Assembly (NCBI RefSeq): GCF_014195655.1
Contig: NZ_JACICD010000004.1
Location: 124,001-188,000 of the forward strand
Direction of reading: 5' to 3'
Origin: Ancylobacter tetraedralis
Lineage (GTDB): Bacteria; Pseudomonadota; Alphaproteobacteria; Rhizobiales; Xanthobacteraceae
Length of the DNA: 64,000 bases
Both the position numbers and the translations under genes were made by a program. The notes under the pieces were generated by a model. It saw nothing but the letters and a program-made list of their open reading frames with translations. It searched no databases and was not told the origin of the DNA. Below, piece after piece: positions 57,857 through 64,000 of the stretch; the first letter of the stretch is position 1, and every line of letters begins with the position of its first letter.

Positions 57857-58870
57857 ATGAAGAAGTTCGCTTTCGCGCTGGCGGCTGCCGGCGCCCTGCT
57901 GTCCGCCTCGCTCGCGCAGGCCGATACGCTGTCCGAGGTGAAGGCCCGCGGCACGCTCAAATGCGGCGTCAATCAGGGGCTGGACGGCTTCTCGGCGAAG
58001 GACGACAAGGGCCAGTGGACCGGCTTCGACGTCGATCTGTGCCGGGCCGTGGCGGCCGCGGTGCTCGGTGACGCCGGCAAGGTGGAGTATGTGCCGCTCT
58101 CGGCCGAGGCGCGCTTCCCGGCGCTGCAGAAGGGCGAGATCGACCTGCTCTCGCGCAACTCGACCTGGACGCTGTCGCGCGAGGCCGATCTCAAGCTGAT
58201 CTTCGCCGGCGTCTCCTATTATGACGGCCAGGGCTTTCTCGTGCCGATCGCCCGCAACATCAACGGCGCGCTGGAACTGGGCAGCGCGAAGGTCTGCGTG
58301 CAGGCCGGCACCACCAGCGTGCTGAACGCACGCGACTATGCCCGGCAGAACAACCTGCAGCTGGAGATGATCGAGCTGCCGAGCGTCGACGAGGTCGTCA
58401 AATCCTATGCCGACGGCAAGTGCGACGTGATCACCACCGATGTGTCGCAGCTCTATGCGCTGCGCCTCAAGCTGCCCAAGCCGGCCGATCACATCGTGCT
58501 GCCCGACGTCATCTCCAAGGAGCCGCTCGGCCCGGTGGTGCGGCAGGGCGATGATCGCTGGCTCAACGTGGTGAAGTGGAGCCTCTACGCGCTGCTGAAC
58601 GCCGAGGAACTCGGCATCAGCACGGCGACGCTCGACCAGGCGCTGGCGTCGGAGAAGCCCGACGTGAAGCGTTTCGTCGGCACGGAAGGCAATTACGGCG
58701 AGCAGCTCGGCCTCGGCAAGGACTGGGCGGTGCTCATCGTGAAGAGTGTCGGCAATTACGGCGAAGTGTTCGAGCGCAATATCGGCGCGACCTCCAAGCT
58801 CGGCATTCCGCGCGGCATCAACCAGCTGTGGAGCGTCGGCGGCATACAATACGCACCGCCGATCCGCTGA
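57857..58870 (+). CDS. Amino-acid ABC transporter substrate-binding protein (AapJ-like), orphan
   Basis: A 337-residue periplasmic protein with a signal peptide (KKFAFALAAAGALLSASLAQA), then VKARGTLKCGVNQGLDGFSA, WTGFDVDLCRAVAAAVLGDA, LSAEARFPALQKGEIDLLSRN (the AapJ/BztA-type signature) and CDVITTDVSQLYALRL. General L-amino-acid binding is likely. Normally aapQ, aapM and aapP follow; here a strong terminator does. ATG 57857 has GGGGGAAAC in front. Confidence 0.9.
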   Translation: MKKFAFALAAAGALLSASLAQADTLSEVKARGTLKCGVNQGLDGFSAKDDKGQWTGFDVDLCRAVAAAVLGDAGKVEYVPLSAEARFPALQKGEIDLLSRNSTWTLSREADLKLIFAGVSYYDGQGFLVPIARNINGALELGSAKVCVQAGTTSVLNARDYARQNNLQLEMIELPSVDEVVKSYADGKCDVITTDVSQLYALRLKLPKPADHIVLPDVISKEPLGPVVRQGDDRWLNVVKWSLYALLNAEELGISTATLDQALASEKPDVKRFVGTEGNYGEQLGLGKDWAVLIVKSVGNYGEVFERNIGATSKLGIPRGINQLWSVGGIQYAPPIR

Positions 58871-58896
58871 GCGGCCCGCACGGCTGACGGCAAAAG

Positions 58897-58930
58897 GCCG
58901 GCACTCCCGAGGGCGGGAGTGCCGGCTTTT
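58897..58930 (+). terminator. Rho-independent terminator after the binding-protein gene
   Basis: A 12-bp perfect stem GCCGGCACTCCC / GGGAGTGCCGGC, six-base loop, then TTTTCTGTTTCT, 27 nt after the stop. Confidence 0.92.
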
Positions 58931-59320
58931 CTGTTTCTCATCGGCGGAACGTGCTCGTCGCCGCTATGGACCGCGGATGAAATCCGGCCGGTTGGCTCGC
59001 CGGAAATGTTCGCCGCCACCACGGCGGTGGCCGGCACATCGGCCGGCACAGAAGGGCCTGCCGGCTGATCGCGCGCGTGGGCGGTAGAGGGTAGGCCGGC
59101 CAATTACTTGGCGGCAGGCTTTGCCATGGCGAATCCGGCGCGCCGCCCCGGCCCAGCCGCCCGGCTCGCCCCGTCAATCATTTACGGGCGGGCTTTGCCA
59201 CGTCACATCAGGAGGGCGCGACACGCCGGCGTGCGCGGAGCGCTGCCCTCGCGAAAACCGGAATCACCTCAAGCTCTTGCGGGCAATGGCTGCGAGAGTG
59301 AATCCGGCGGGGCGCCGCCC
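58931..59320. other. Gene-free region with short repeated fragments
   Basis: No supported gene in 390 bases. On the minus strand two short frames end in a similar tail (AKPAAK-stop near 59105 and AKPARK-stop near 59181), and the plus strand has two copies of GAATCCGGCG...CGCCGCCC (59131 and 59301). It looks like decayed or duplicated DNA, possibly the end of a Lys/Ala/Pro-rich gene. Confidence 0.4.
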
Positions 59321-59803
59321 TCACACGCCGCGCGGCCCGTAGCTGCCGCTACCGAGGCCCCCCGTTCTGGCGGCTCCGTTCTTGCCCTCGGCGATGCAGC
59401 GCTGATCGAACGCGGCCTGCGCCGCCGCGATGACGCGGGTATTGGCCTGCGCCCACTGTCCCAGCGCCATGACCGGTTCGCGCAGCGAATGGCCGAGCGC
59501 CGTGAGTTCATAGTCCACGCGCGGGGGAATGGTGGGAAACACCGTGCGCGAGACCAGCCCGTCGCGCTCCAGCCCGCGCAGGGAAAGGGTGAGCATGCGC
59601 TGCGAGATTCCCTCGATCATCCGCTTCATCTCGTTGAAGCGCCGGGGGCCGTCGGCCAGCAGCATGACGATCAGCACGCTCCACTTGTCGCCCACCCGCG
59701 CCAGAAGGCGGGACACCTCGCGGCAACCCTCGCTCTGGAAACCGTGATGTTCCTCAGTCACTTCCGTGTGCCTCGGTATGAAACATGTGCGTTCTTGCGG
59801 CAT
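59321..59803 (-). CDS. HxlR family transcriptional regulator
   Basis: A 160-residue winged-helix protein with the HxlR core: [60 protein letters not shown] and [20 protein letters not shown]. The Gly/Arg-rich tail follows the domain. HxlR regulators answer to aldehydes, quinones or redox stress. ATG 59803 is used; GTG 59761 is a credible later start. It is divergent from azoR with 62 nt between, and probably controls it. Confidence 0.9.
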   Translation of the reverse strand: MPQERTCFIPRHTEVTEEHHGFQSEGCREVSRLLARVGDKWSVLIVMLLADGPRRFNEMKRMIEGISQRMLTLSLRGLERDGLVSRTVFPTIPPRVDYELTALGHSLREPVMALGQWAQANTRVIAAAQAAFDQRCIAEGKNGAARTGGLGSGSYGPRGV

Positions 59804-59829
59804 ATGGGGATGGGCACATAACTAGTCCA

Positions 59830-59846
59830 GGTGACAAATCGTAACC
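59830..59846. promoter_or_regulatory. Candidate HxlR operator
   Basis: GGTGAC-AAATC-GTAACC, a near-palindrome with five of six pairs matching, in the 62-nt space between the regulator and azoR. The form GGTTAC/GTAACC is typical of regulators of this class. Confidence 0.4.
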
Positions 59847-59865
59847 ATCTGTTCGAGGCCCTTCC

Positions 59866-60465
59866 ATGACCCAGCGCACGCTTCTCCACATCGATTCCTC
59901 GATCCTCGGCCCGCATTCGGTGAGCCGGCAGGTCACGGCGGCCATCGTGGCGCGCCTGACCGCGCTCGATCCCTCGCTCGGCGTGGTCTATCGCGACCTC
60001 GCCGCCGATCCGCTGCCGCACGCAACCCCTGCCAGCATGCCGGCGGACCATCCGCTGTCGGGCGGCAAGGGCGACGAGGCGAGCCAGCAGGCGCTGGACG
60101 CGTTTCTCGCCGCGGACATCGTCGTCATCGGCGCGCCGATGTACAATTTCTCCATCCCCACCCAGCTGCGCGCCTGGATCGACCGCATTCTCGTGCCCGG
60201 CAAGACCTTCGCCTATGGCGAGGATGGCACGGTGAAGGGGCTCGTGGGAGCCAAGCGGGTGATCGTGGCGCTGTCGCGCGGCGGGGTGTTCGAGGATCCG
60301 GCCTTCGTGCAGGCGGCCGAGCATGCCGAGACCTATCTGACGTGGATCTTCGGCTTTATCGGCATCGCGCCGGAATTCATCCGCGCCGACGGCATCGCGC
60401 GAGGCCAGCGCGACGCCGCGCTGAACGGCGCGCTGGTCCGTGCGGGCGAATTGCGCGCGGCCTGA
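59866..60465 (+). CDS. azoR: FMN-dependent NADH:quinone oxidoreductase / azoreductase
   Basis: A 199-residue flavodoxin-like enzyme: LLHIDSSILGPHSVSRQVTA (FMN phosphate loop), ADIVVIGAPMYNFSIPTQLR with AWIDRILVPGKTFAY, and VALSRGGVFED. It reduces azo bonds and quinones with NADH via a homodimer with bound FMN. ATG 59866. Divergent from an HxlR regulator, as is common for quinone-responsive reductases. Confidence 0.95.
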   Translation: MTQRTLLHIDSSILGPHSVSRQVTAAIVARLTALDPSLGVVYRDLAADPLPHATPASMPADHPLSGGKGDEASQQALDAFLAADIVVIGAPMYNFSIPTQLRAWIDRILVPGKTFAYGEDGTVKGLVGAKRVIVALSRGGVFEDPAFVQAAEHAETYLTWIFGFIGIAPEFIRADGIARGQRDAALNGALVRAGELRAA

Positions 60466-60476
60466 TCGGTACCGGG

Positions 60477-60890
60477 CTATTCGGCCGCCCGGCTCTGACC
60501 GGGGACAATGAGCGATTCCTGCACCATCGCCGCCGTGTGGCGCAGGTGCTCCTTGAGACGGCGGCCAAGGCGCGCGACGGCGCGCGCCTTGGCCGCCATA
60601 ATCGTCTCGTGCTCATCCACCGCCTCGCGCCCGTAGACAGGCCAGCATCTGGTCATGAAGGGACTGTACCCCGGCGCCGCGATTGAGCGAGTGGATGACC
60701 CGCCTTCATGGCCAGCACCTTCAGCGGCTCGCGCAGCGGCGTGCGGGAGATGCCGAACCGGGCGCAGCGCTCGTTCGGAGATCGTGTCGCCGGCCTTGAG
60801 GTCGCCGCGCGTGGGCGCGTCGCGCAGTTGCGCCGCCCACTCGTCCGGCAAGCCGCGAGGGGGAAGGATGGCCATACCCGACAACGCCAT
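60477..60890 (-). pseudogene. Decayed GntR (FCD) family regulator
   Basis: Fragments in different frames read as a GntR protein. Starting at ATG 60890 (CAGGAG upstream), frame 1 gives PDEWAAQLRDAPTRGDLKAG then TISERAL. Removal of one base gives RFGISRTPLREPLKVLAMKAG, the recognition helix, and a further shift gives IHSLNRGAGVQSLHDQMLA before a stop. The original frame resumes as DEHETIMAAKARAVARLGRR, matching the last FCD helix. Most of the FCD ligand domain is missing. At least two frameshifts and a deletion, so it is not functional. Confidence 0.8.
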
Positions 60891-61197
60891 GCGGTGACTC
60901 CTGCGGACGGGTCGCCCCCCTGCCGGGCGCCTGCGACAGAATTCGCCCCTAGACGGCCCCGTCGCGCAATATTGGCAAGGTGCCGGAAACCTCTCCGGAA
61001 ACCTCTCCGGAATCATGCCGGAGTCATTGTCCGAGCCCGTTCCGGGTCGCCGCGTCACGCCGCACAGGCGGACGCGACGCCATTGCCACGCCGGCCTTGA
61101 TCCTGTTGTTCGAGACGCTTATCGGAGAGATCATCGACTTGATCCGCGGCACGGGCTTAGCCTCGAACGGCCCGGCCGCCAGCGAGAGTGAACGCCC
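60891..61197. other. Intergenic region before glcG
   Basis: No gene found in 307 bases. It includes a 12-nt tandem repeat (CCGGAAACCTCT, about 2.5 copies at 60983-61012) and would have held the promoters of the decayed GntR regulator and the divergent GlcG-like gene. Confidence 0.5.
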
Positions 61198-61632
61198 ATG
61201 ACGCTCAGCCTGAAAGCCGCGCAGACCATTCTCACCACCGCGCTCGACCACAGCCGCAAGGGCAGCTTCAAGCCGATGGCGGTGGTGGTGCTGGATGCGC
61301 GCGGGGCGGTGAAAGCTGCCGCCGCCGAGGACGGCACCAGCCTCAAGCGTTTTGAGGTCGCCCATGGCAAGGCCTATGGCGGGCTCTCGCTCGGCATGGG
61401 CTCCCGCTCCATCTACAAGCGGGCGAAGGAACAGGCGTTCTTCGTGGCGGCGGTCAGCCATGTGGTGGATGGCGCGCTGGTGCCGGTGCCCGGCGGCGTG
61501 CTGATCCGCGACAATGCCGGCGAGGTCATCGGCGCGGTCGGCATTTCCGGCGATACCTCGGACAATGACGAGGCGGCGGCCATGGCCGGCATCGAGGCCG
61601 CGGGCTTCAAGGCCGATCCCGGCACCGACTGA
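61198..61632 (+). CDS. GlcG/HbpS family protein
   Basis: A 144-residue protein of the GlcG/HbpS fold: LKAAQTILTTALDHSRKGSF, MAVVVLDARGAVKAAAAEDG, GGVLIRDNAGEVIGAVGISG and SDNDEAAAMAGIEAAGF. Members bind haem or small ligands, and some accompany glycolate or aldehyde genes. No signal peptide is seen. ATG 61198. It is divergent from the broken GntR gene, which may have been its regulator. Confidence 0.9.
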   Translation: MTLSLKAAQTILTTALDHSRKGSFKPMAVVVLDARGAVKAAAAEDGTSLKRFEVAHGKAYGGLSLGMGSRSIYKRAKEQAFFVAAVSHVVDGALVPVPGGVLIRDNAGEVIGAVGISGDTSDNDEAAAMAGIEAAGFKADPGTD

Positions 61633-61674
61633 CCGGTTCTCCTCCCCCGGTCTTCTTCCCCAACGAAATCGTGA

Positions 61675-61702
61675 GGGCGCCCGGCGGGAACGTCGGGCGC
61701 CC
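61675..61702 (+). other. GC hairpin after glcG overlapping a candidate promoter
   Basis: Stem GGGCGCCCG / CGGGCGCCC with a ten-base loop, then TTCGGCGTTTCCCC. It is plausible as a weak terminator for glcG; it overlaps the EcfG-like promoter at 61687-61711. Confidence 0.4.
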
Positions 61703-61711
61703 TTCGGCGTT
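61687..61711 (+). promoter_or_regulatory. Candidate EcfG promoter upstream of the BA14K gene
   Basis: GGAAC (61687-61691), exactly 16 bases, then CGTT (61708-61711). The distance to the BA14K start is about 190 nt. It overlaps a hairpin, so chance cannot be excluded. Confidence 0.35.
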
Positions 61712-61905
61712 TCCCCTGGGTTCAGACCGTCCATCCGGACGGCAACCTGCGACCTGCGCACCTCCCGGAAGGATGGATCATCCGGCATTTCACCTGTCGG
61801 ACGATCGATGCCGTCCAGGAGGGGCTGCCTGCCCGACCCACGCGCTTGCCGCCGGCTCCCACCGCCGGTGGGGTCGGTTTGGACTGTATCTTGGAGGATG
61901 TACCG

Positions 61906-62409
61906 ATGACGAAGAGCCCGATGAAGAAGACGGTCATGGTGATGACGGCGGCGGCCGCCTTGATGGCCACAAGCGCGTTTCCCGCGCTGTCGGCCCCCGT
62001 GAGCGCGAGTGCAATCGCGGTTCCCGCGTCGATGGTCGAGAGCGTTCAGTATCGCCCCGGCTATCAGTCCCGCCCGGCCTATCGGCAGGGGTATCGCCAG
62101 GGCCAGAGGCAGGGTTACCGGCAGGGCTTCTACAACAATAGGGGCAACTATTATTATAACGGCCATCGCGGCTACAATTATGCCCGGCCCGGCTATCGCC
62201 AGTATAATGGCTGGTGGTTCCCCGCCGGAGCCTTCGCCGCGGGCGCGCTGATCGGCGGTGCCATCGCCGCCCAGCCGCGTCAGGTCGCGCCCGCCGGCAA
62301 TGCCCATTACCAGTGGTGCGCGAGCCAGTATCGCTCCTATCGCGCCTCGGATAACAGCTTCCAGCCCAATAACGGGCCGCGCCGGCAGTGCGTCTCGCCC
62401 TATGGCTGA
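61906..62409 (+). CDS. BA14K family exported protein
   Basis: A 167-residue protein with a signal peptide ([21 protein letters not shown]), an Arg/Gln/Gly/Tyr-rich middle built of repeats ([16 protein letters not shown], then [10 protein letters not shown]), a hydrophobic [16 protein letters not shown], and the C-terminal BA14K motif [20 protein letters not shown] followed by RRQC. BA14K proteins of Rhizobiales are small envelope antigens with lectin-like activity claimed in Brucella. ATG 61906 follows TTGGAGGATGTACCG. Confidence 0.9.
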   Translation: MTKSPMKKTVMVMTAAAALMATSAFPALSAPVSASAIAVPASMVESVQYRPGYQSRPAYRQGYRQGQRQGYRQGFYNNRGNYYYNGHRGYNYARPGYRQYNGWWFPAGAFAAGALIGGAIAAQPRQVAPAGNAHYQWCASQYRSYRASDNSFQPNNGPRRQCVSPYG

Positions 62410-62433
62410 CGCTTCCTGAGCGGGGCGCGGAAC

Positions 62434-62453
62434 GGGCCCGGTTCGCCGGGCCC
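62434..62453. terminator. Strong hairpin between convergent genes
   Basis: Perfect 8-bp stem GGGCCCGG-TTCG-CCGGGCCC with a stable TTCG loop, between the BA14K stop and the glycosyltransferase stop. No T-run; it may act in both directions. Confidence 0.55.
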
Positions 62454-62465
62454 TGCCTGCTGCGG

Positions 62466-63575
62466 TCAGATCGTCCGCAGCAGATCATGCACCGCCTGAC
62501 CTATTCCATCCGCGCTGTGGCTTGCTTCAACCCGCTGCAGCGCCTTCGCGCGGATGGAGGTCCACAAGGGCTCGCTGCCATGGAGGCGGATGCAGGCCTG
62601 CGCCATATCCACCGGAGCATCCGCCACCAGTGCCTCCACGCCATCACGCCAGCCGAGTTGTTCGGCGAGCAGCGAGGTCATGACGATCGGCACGCCGGCC
62701 GAGGCGGCGTCGAGCACCTTCAGCGGAATGCCGGCGGCGAAGCGTGTGGGTGCCACGAAGACCCGTGCCTCCCGGTAGACGCTGGAGAGGTCATCGAGCG
62801 CGCCGAGCTTCACCACCCCATCGTCATTGGCGGGAATGTCGGCATGGGCGCGCCCTGCCAGCGTCAACCCCGCCTCGGGAAGGGCGCGACGCACCGAGGG
62901 CCATACGTGCTCGCTGAAGAAGCGGATGCTGTCCCCGTTGGGGGTTGAGGGATCGTAGATGGGGCCGACGAAGAGGAAGCCGCTGCGCGCGTGGAAGCTC
63001 GATGGCGTCGCCCGGTAGGTCGAGGCATAGCCGAGCACGCGCACGTCCTTGTGGCCGGCATTGCGGAAGATCGCCGCCTCCTGCCGGTTCACCGCCAGCA
63101 CGACATCGGCATGGCGCACCAGCGCGAGTTCCCGGTTCATCTCCTCGTCGAGATCGGGGCCGTCGGCAAGGCCGAGCACCTTGCGCCGGACGCGCTCGCG
63201 GCTGGAGAACAGGGCCTCCGCATCATAGACCAGCCGCGCCCGCGGGCGCCGGCGCCCATTCCAGAGCGGCAGGAACCGCGCCATATTGTGGGGGCGCGAA
63301 ATGATCACCATGTCGGCCTGGTGGGCCTGTTCGTGAAATGACCTTTCGAGGCTGGTGGAATCGGCATGGCTCCCCTCGGGCGAGGAGCCTCCGTTCGCGT
63401 TGGCCTCCGAGGCAGCCAGCACCCGCACGCGCGCGCCGGAGCGGGCGAGCATGGCGACGATCAGCGCCGCCCGCGGCTGACCCGCCCCCGCCCGCACATC
63501 GGGAACCGCGTCATCGACGAACAGCACGTCGGGCTGGCGAGCCGTCCTTCCGGCGAACGGCCATTTGATCTGCAT
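62466..63575 (-). CDS. Glycosyltransferase, family 4-like
   Basis: A 369-residue GT-B enzyme. The N-terminal domain has DVLFVDDAVPDVRAGAGQPR and a DMVIISRPHNMARF turn. The C-terminal domain has SGFLFVGPIYDPSTPNGDSI, LTLAGRAHADIP, VVKLGALDDLSSVYREARVF and the nucleotide-sugar site FAAGIPLKVLDAASAGVPIV. A signal or membrane anchor is absent. Acceptor and donor are unknown; the opening DD/RAGAGQPRA resembles glycan-synthesis glycosyltransferases that pair with rhamnan or capsule genes. It stands alone here. Confidence 0.87.
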   Translation of the reverse strand: MQIKWPFAGRTARQPDVLFVDDAVPDVRAGAGQPRAALIVAMLARSGARVRVLAASEANANGGSSPEGSHADSTSLERSFHEQAHQADMVIISRPHNMARFLPLWNGRRRPRARLVYDAEALFSSRERVRRKVLGLADGPDLDEEMNRELALVRHADVVLAVNRQEAAIFRNAGHKDVRVLGYASTYRATPSSFHARSGFLFVGPIYDPSTPNGDSIRFFSEHVWPSVRRALPEAGLTLAGRAHADIPANDDGVVKLGALDDLSSVYREARVFVAPTRFAAGIPLKVLDAASAGVPIVMTSLLAEQLGWRDGVEALVADAPVDMAQACIRLHGSEPLWTSIRAKALQRVEASHSADGIGQAVHDLLRTI

Positions 63576-63723
63576 TGACCCGCACTCCTCCCAACCGGGC
63601 GCCGCCGTACCGTAGGCGGGATGGGACTATACTGGCGATATGGGCAATTCAATGAGTAAACCGGCCCGGTGAGGCTATTGCCTGCAGAATGGAAGTTTTC
63701 AGATTTGGCTAATTTGCATACGA

Positions 63724-63880
63724 GATGTTTCCGAGTGTTTCCACAGTGGACGAGCGTGTCTTGAACCTTGAAGTCACTCGTCGGGAGCCGTCGGGAAAGG
63801 GCGCGATGTTTCCGAATGTTTCCTCGGCGGACGAGCGTGTCTTGAGCCTTGAAGTCACTCATCGGGATCGGCCGGGAAAC
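63724..63880 (+). repeat. Two-copy tandem repeat, 81-nt period
   Basis: Two units of about 76 nt start at 63724 and 63805 (GATGTTTCCGAGTGTTTCC, GGACGAGCGTGTCTTGA, CCTTGAAGTCACTC, TCGGGA...CGGGAAA), differing at about a dozen positions. The 350-nt gap 63576-63925 holds nothing else recognised. Confidence 0.85.
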
Positions 63881-63925
63881 GCATCCGCCGGCGCGGAACC
63901 TCAAGCCGATATCCCGGCCGGCGGT

Positions 63926-64000
63926 TCACGCGCCTGCCGCTTCGCCCTCCAGAAAGGCCTGCATCCGCGGGCAGATGAAATCGAGGAAGGTCCGCACGCG
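63926..64000 (-). CDS. C-terminal end of a gene cut by the window, possibly LysR family
   Basis: The last 24 codons, with VRTFLDFICPRMQAFLEGEA before the stop at 63926. The phrase resembles the final helix of LysR-type regulators, where a (V)R.FLDF. segment ends the effector domain. Too short to be sure. Confidence 0.45.
   Translation of the reverse strand, partial: RVRTFLDFICPRMQAFLEGEAAGA

Noticed and set aside
63724..63880. Possible CRISPR array
   Set aside because: Only two long units that are imperfect copies, with no short repeat/unique spacer pattern and no cas genes.
63461..63904. Minus-strand open frame spanning the tandem repeat
   Set aside because: Its protein simply repeats the translated repeat and overlaps the glycosyltransferase start.

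Overview
The window reads as a high-GC chromosomal stretch from an alphaproteobacterium, most likely of the order Hyphomicrobiales (Rhizobiales). The evidence is a CtrA cell-cycle regulator with its phosphotransferase ChpT less than 3 kb away, a FliJ-like gene divergent from ctrA, a BA14K-family protein, the aerobic cobalamin pathway with CobG, CobN, CobE and CbtAB, and candidate EcfG-type (general stress) promoters. A family such as Xanthobacteraceae is possible, but the sequence alone does not settle it. Nearly all of the DNA is ordinary coding chromosome; no phage, integron, transposase, CRISPR array, tRNA or rRNA was seen.

Layout. 1-9.6 kb: 5' part of cysQ, chpT with an overlapping CheW/receiver-like protein, a small copper-type pair (secreted Cys-pair protein and DUF305), ctrA, fliJ, a GNAT, a lone CysA-type ATPase, a thiopurine methyltransferase, a secreted beta-propeller and an SRPBCC protein. 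9.7-11.5 kb: recQ. 11.6-29.8 kb: cobalamin island. cbiB and a left arm (cbtB, cbtA, cobP, cobO, a TM2 protein, cobQ) and a right arm (cobW, N, G, H, I, J, K, L, E, M, B) are each led by their own cobalamin riboswitch, the two placed head to head. cobK lies on the opposite strand inside the right arm and its start codon overlaps that of cobL. cobF, cobA, cobS/cobT (chelatase), cobU, cobV and cobC are not in the window. 30.3-42.3 kb: glycogen operon glgP-glgB-glgC-glgA-glgX/malQ, the last gene being one reading frame that joins a debranching enzyme to a 4-alpha-glucanotransferase.

42.3-46.7 kb: molybdate uptake modABC behind a tandem pair of ModE-box-like sites, with a short ModE-like regulator just downstream on the other strand. 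46.8-49.3 kb: copper/iron-type membrane and periplasmic genes (PepSY protein, PCu(A)C chaperone, DUF2946 protein). 49.4-56.8 kb: xylose module, with xylFHG transport on the minus strand and a LacI-type regulator, xylB and xylA on the plus strand; two matching imperfect palindromes lie between them. 57-64 kb: L,D-transpeptidase, an orphan amino-acid binding protein, an HxlR regulator divergent from an azoreductase, a decayed GntR regulator, a GlcG-like protein, a BA14K protein, a glycosyltransferase, a two-copy 81-nt tandem repeat and the last codons of a gene running off the window.

Working together, the cob island imports cobalt (CbtAB) and makes adenosylcobalamin precursors under B12 feedback. 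The xyl module takes xylose to xylulose-5-phosphate. The glg operon stores and releases glucose as glycogen. The mod genes supply molybdate. ChpT and CtrA are the receiving end of the cell-cycle phosphorelay.
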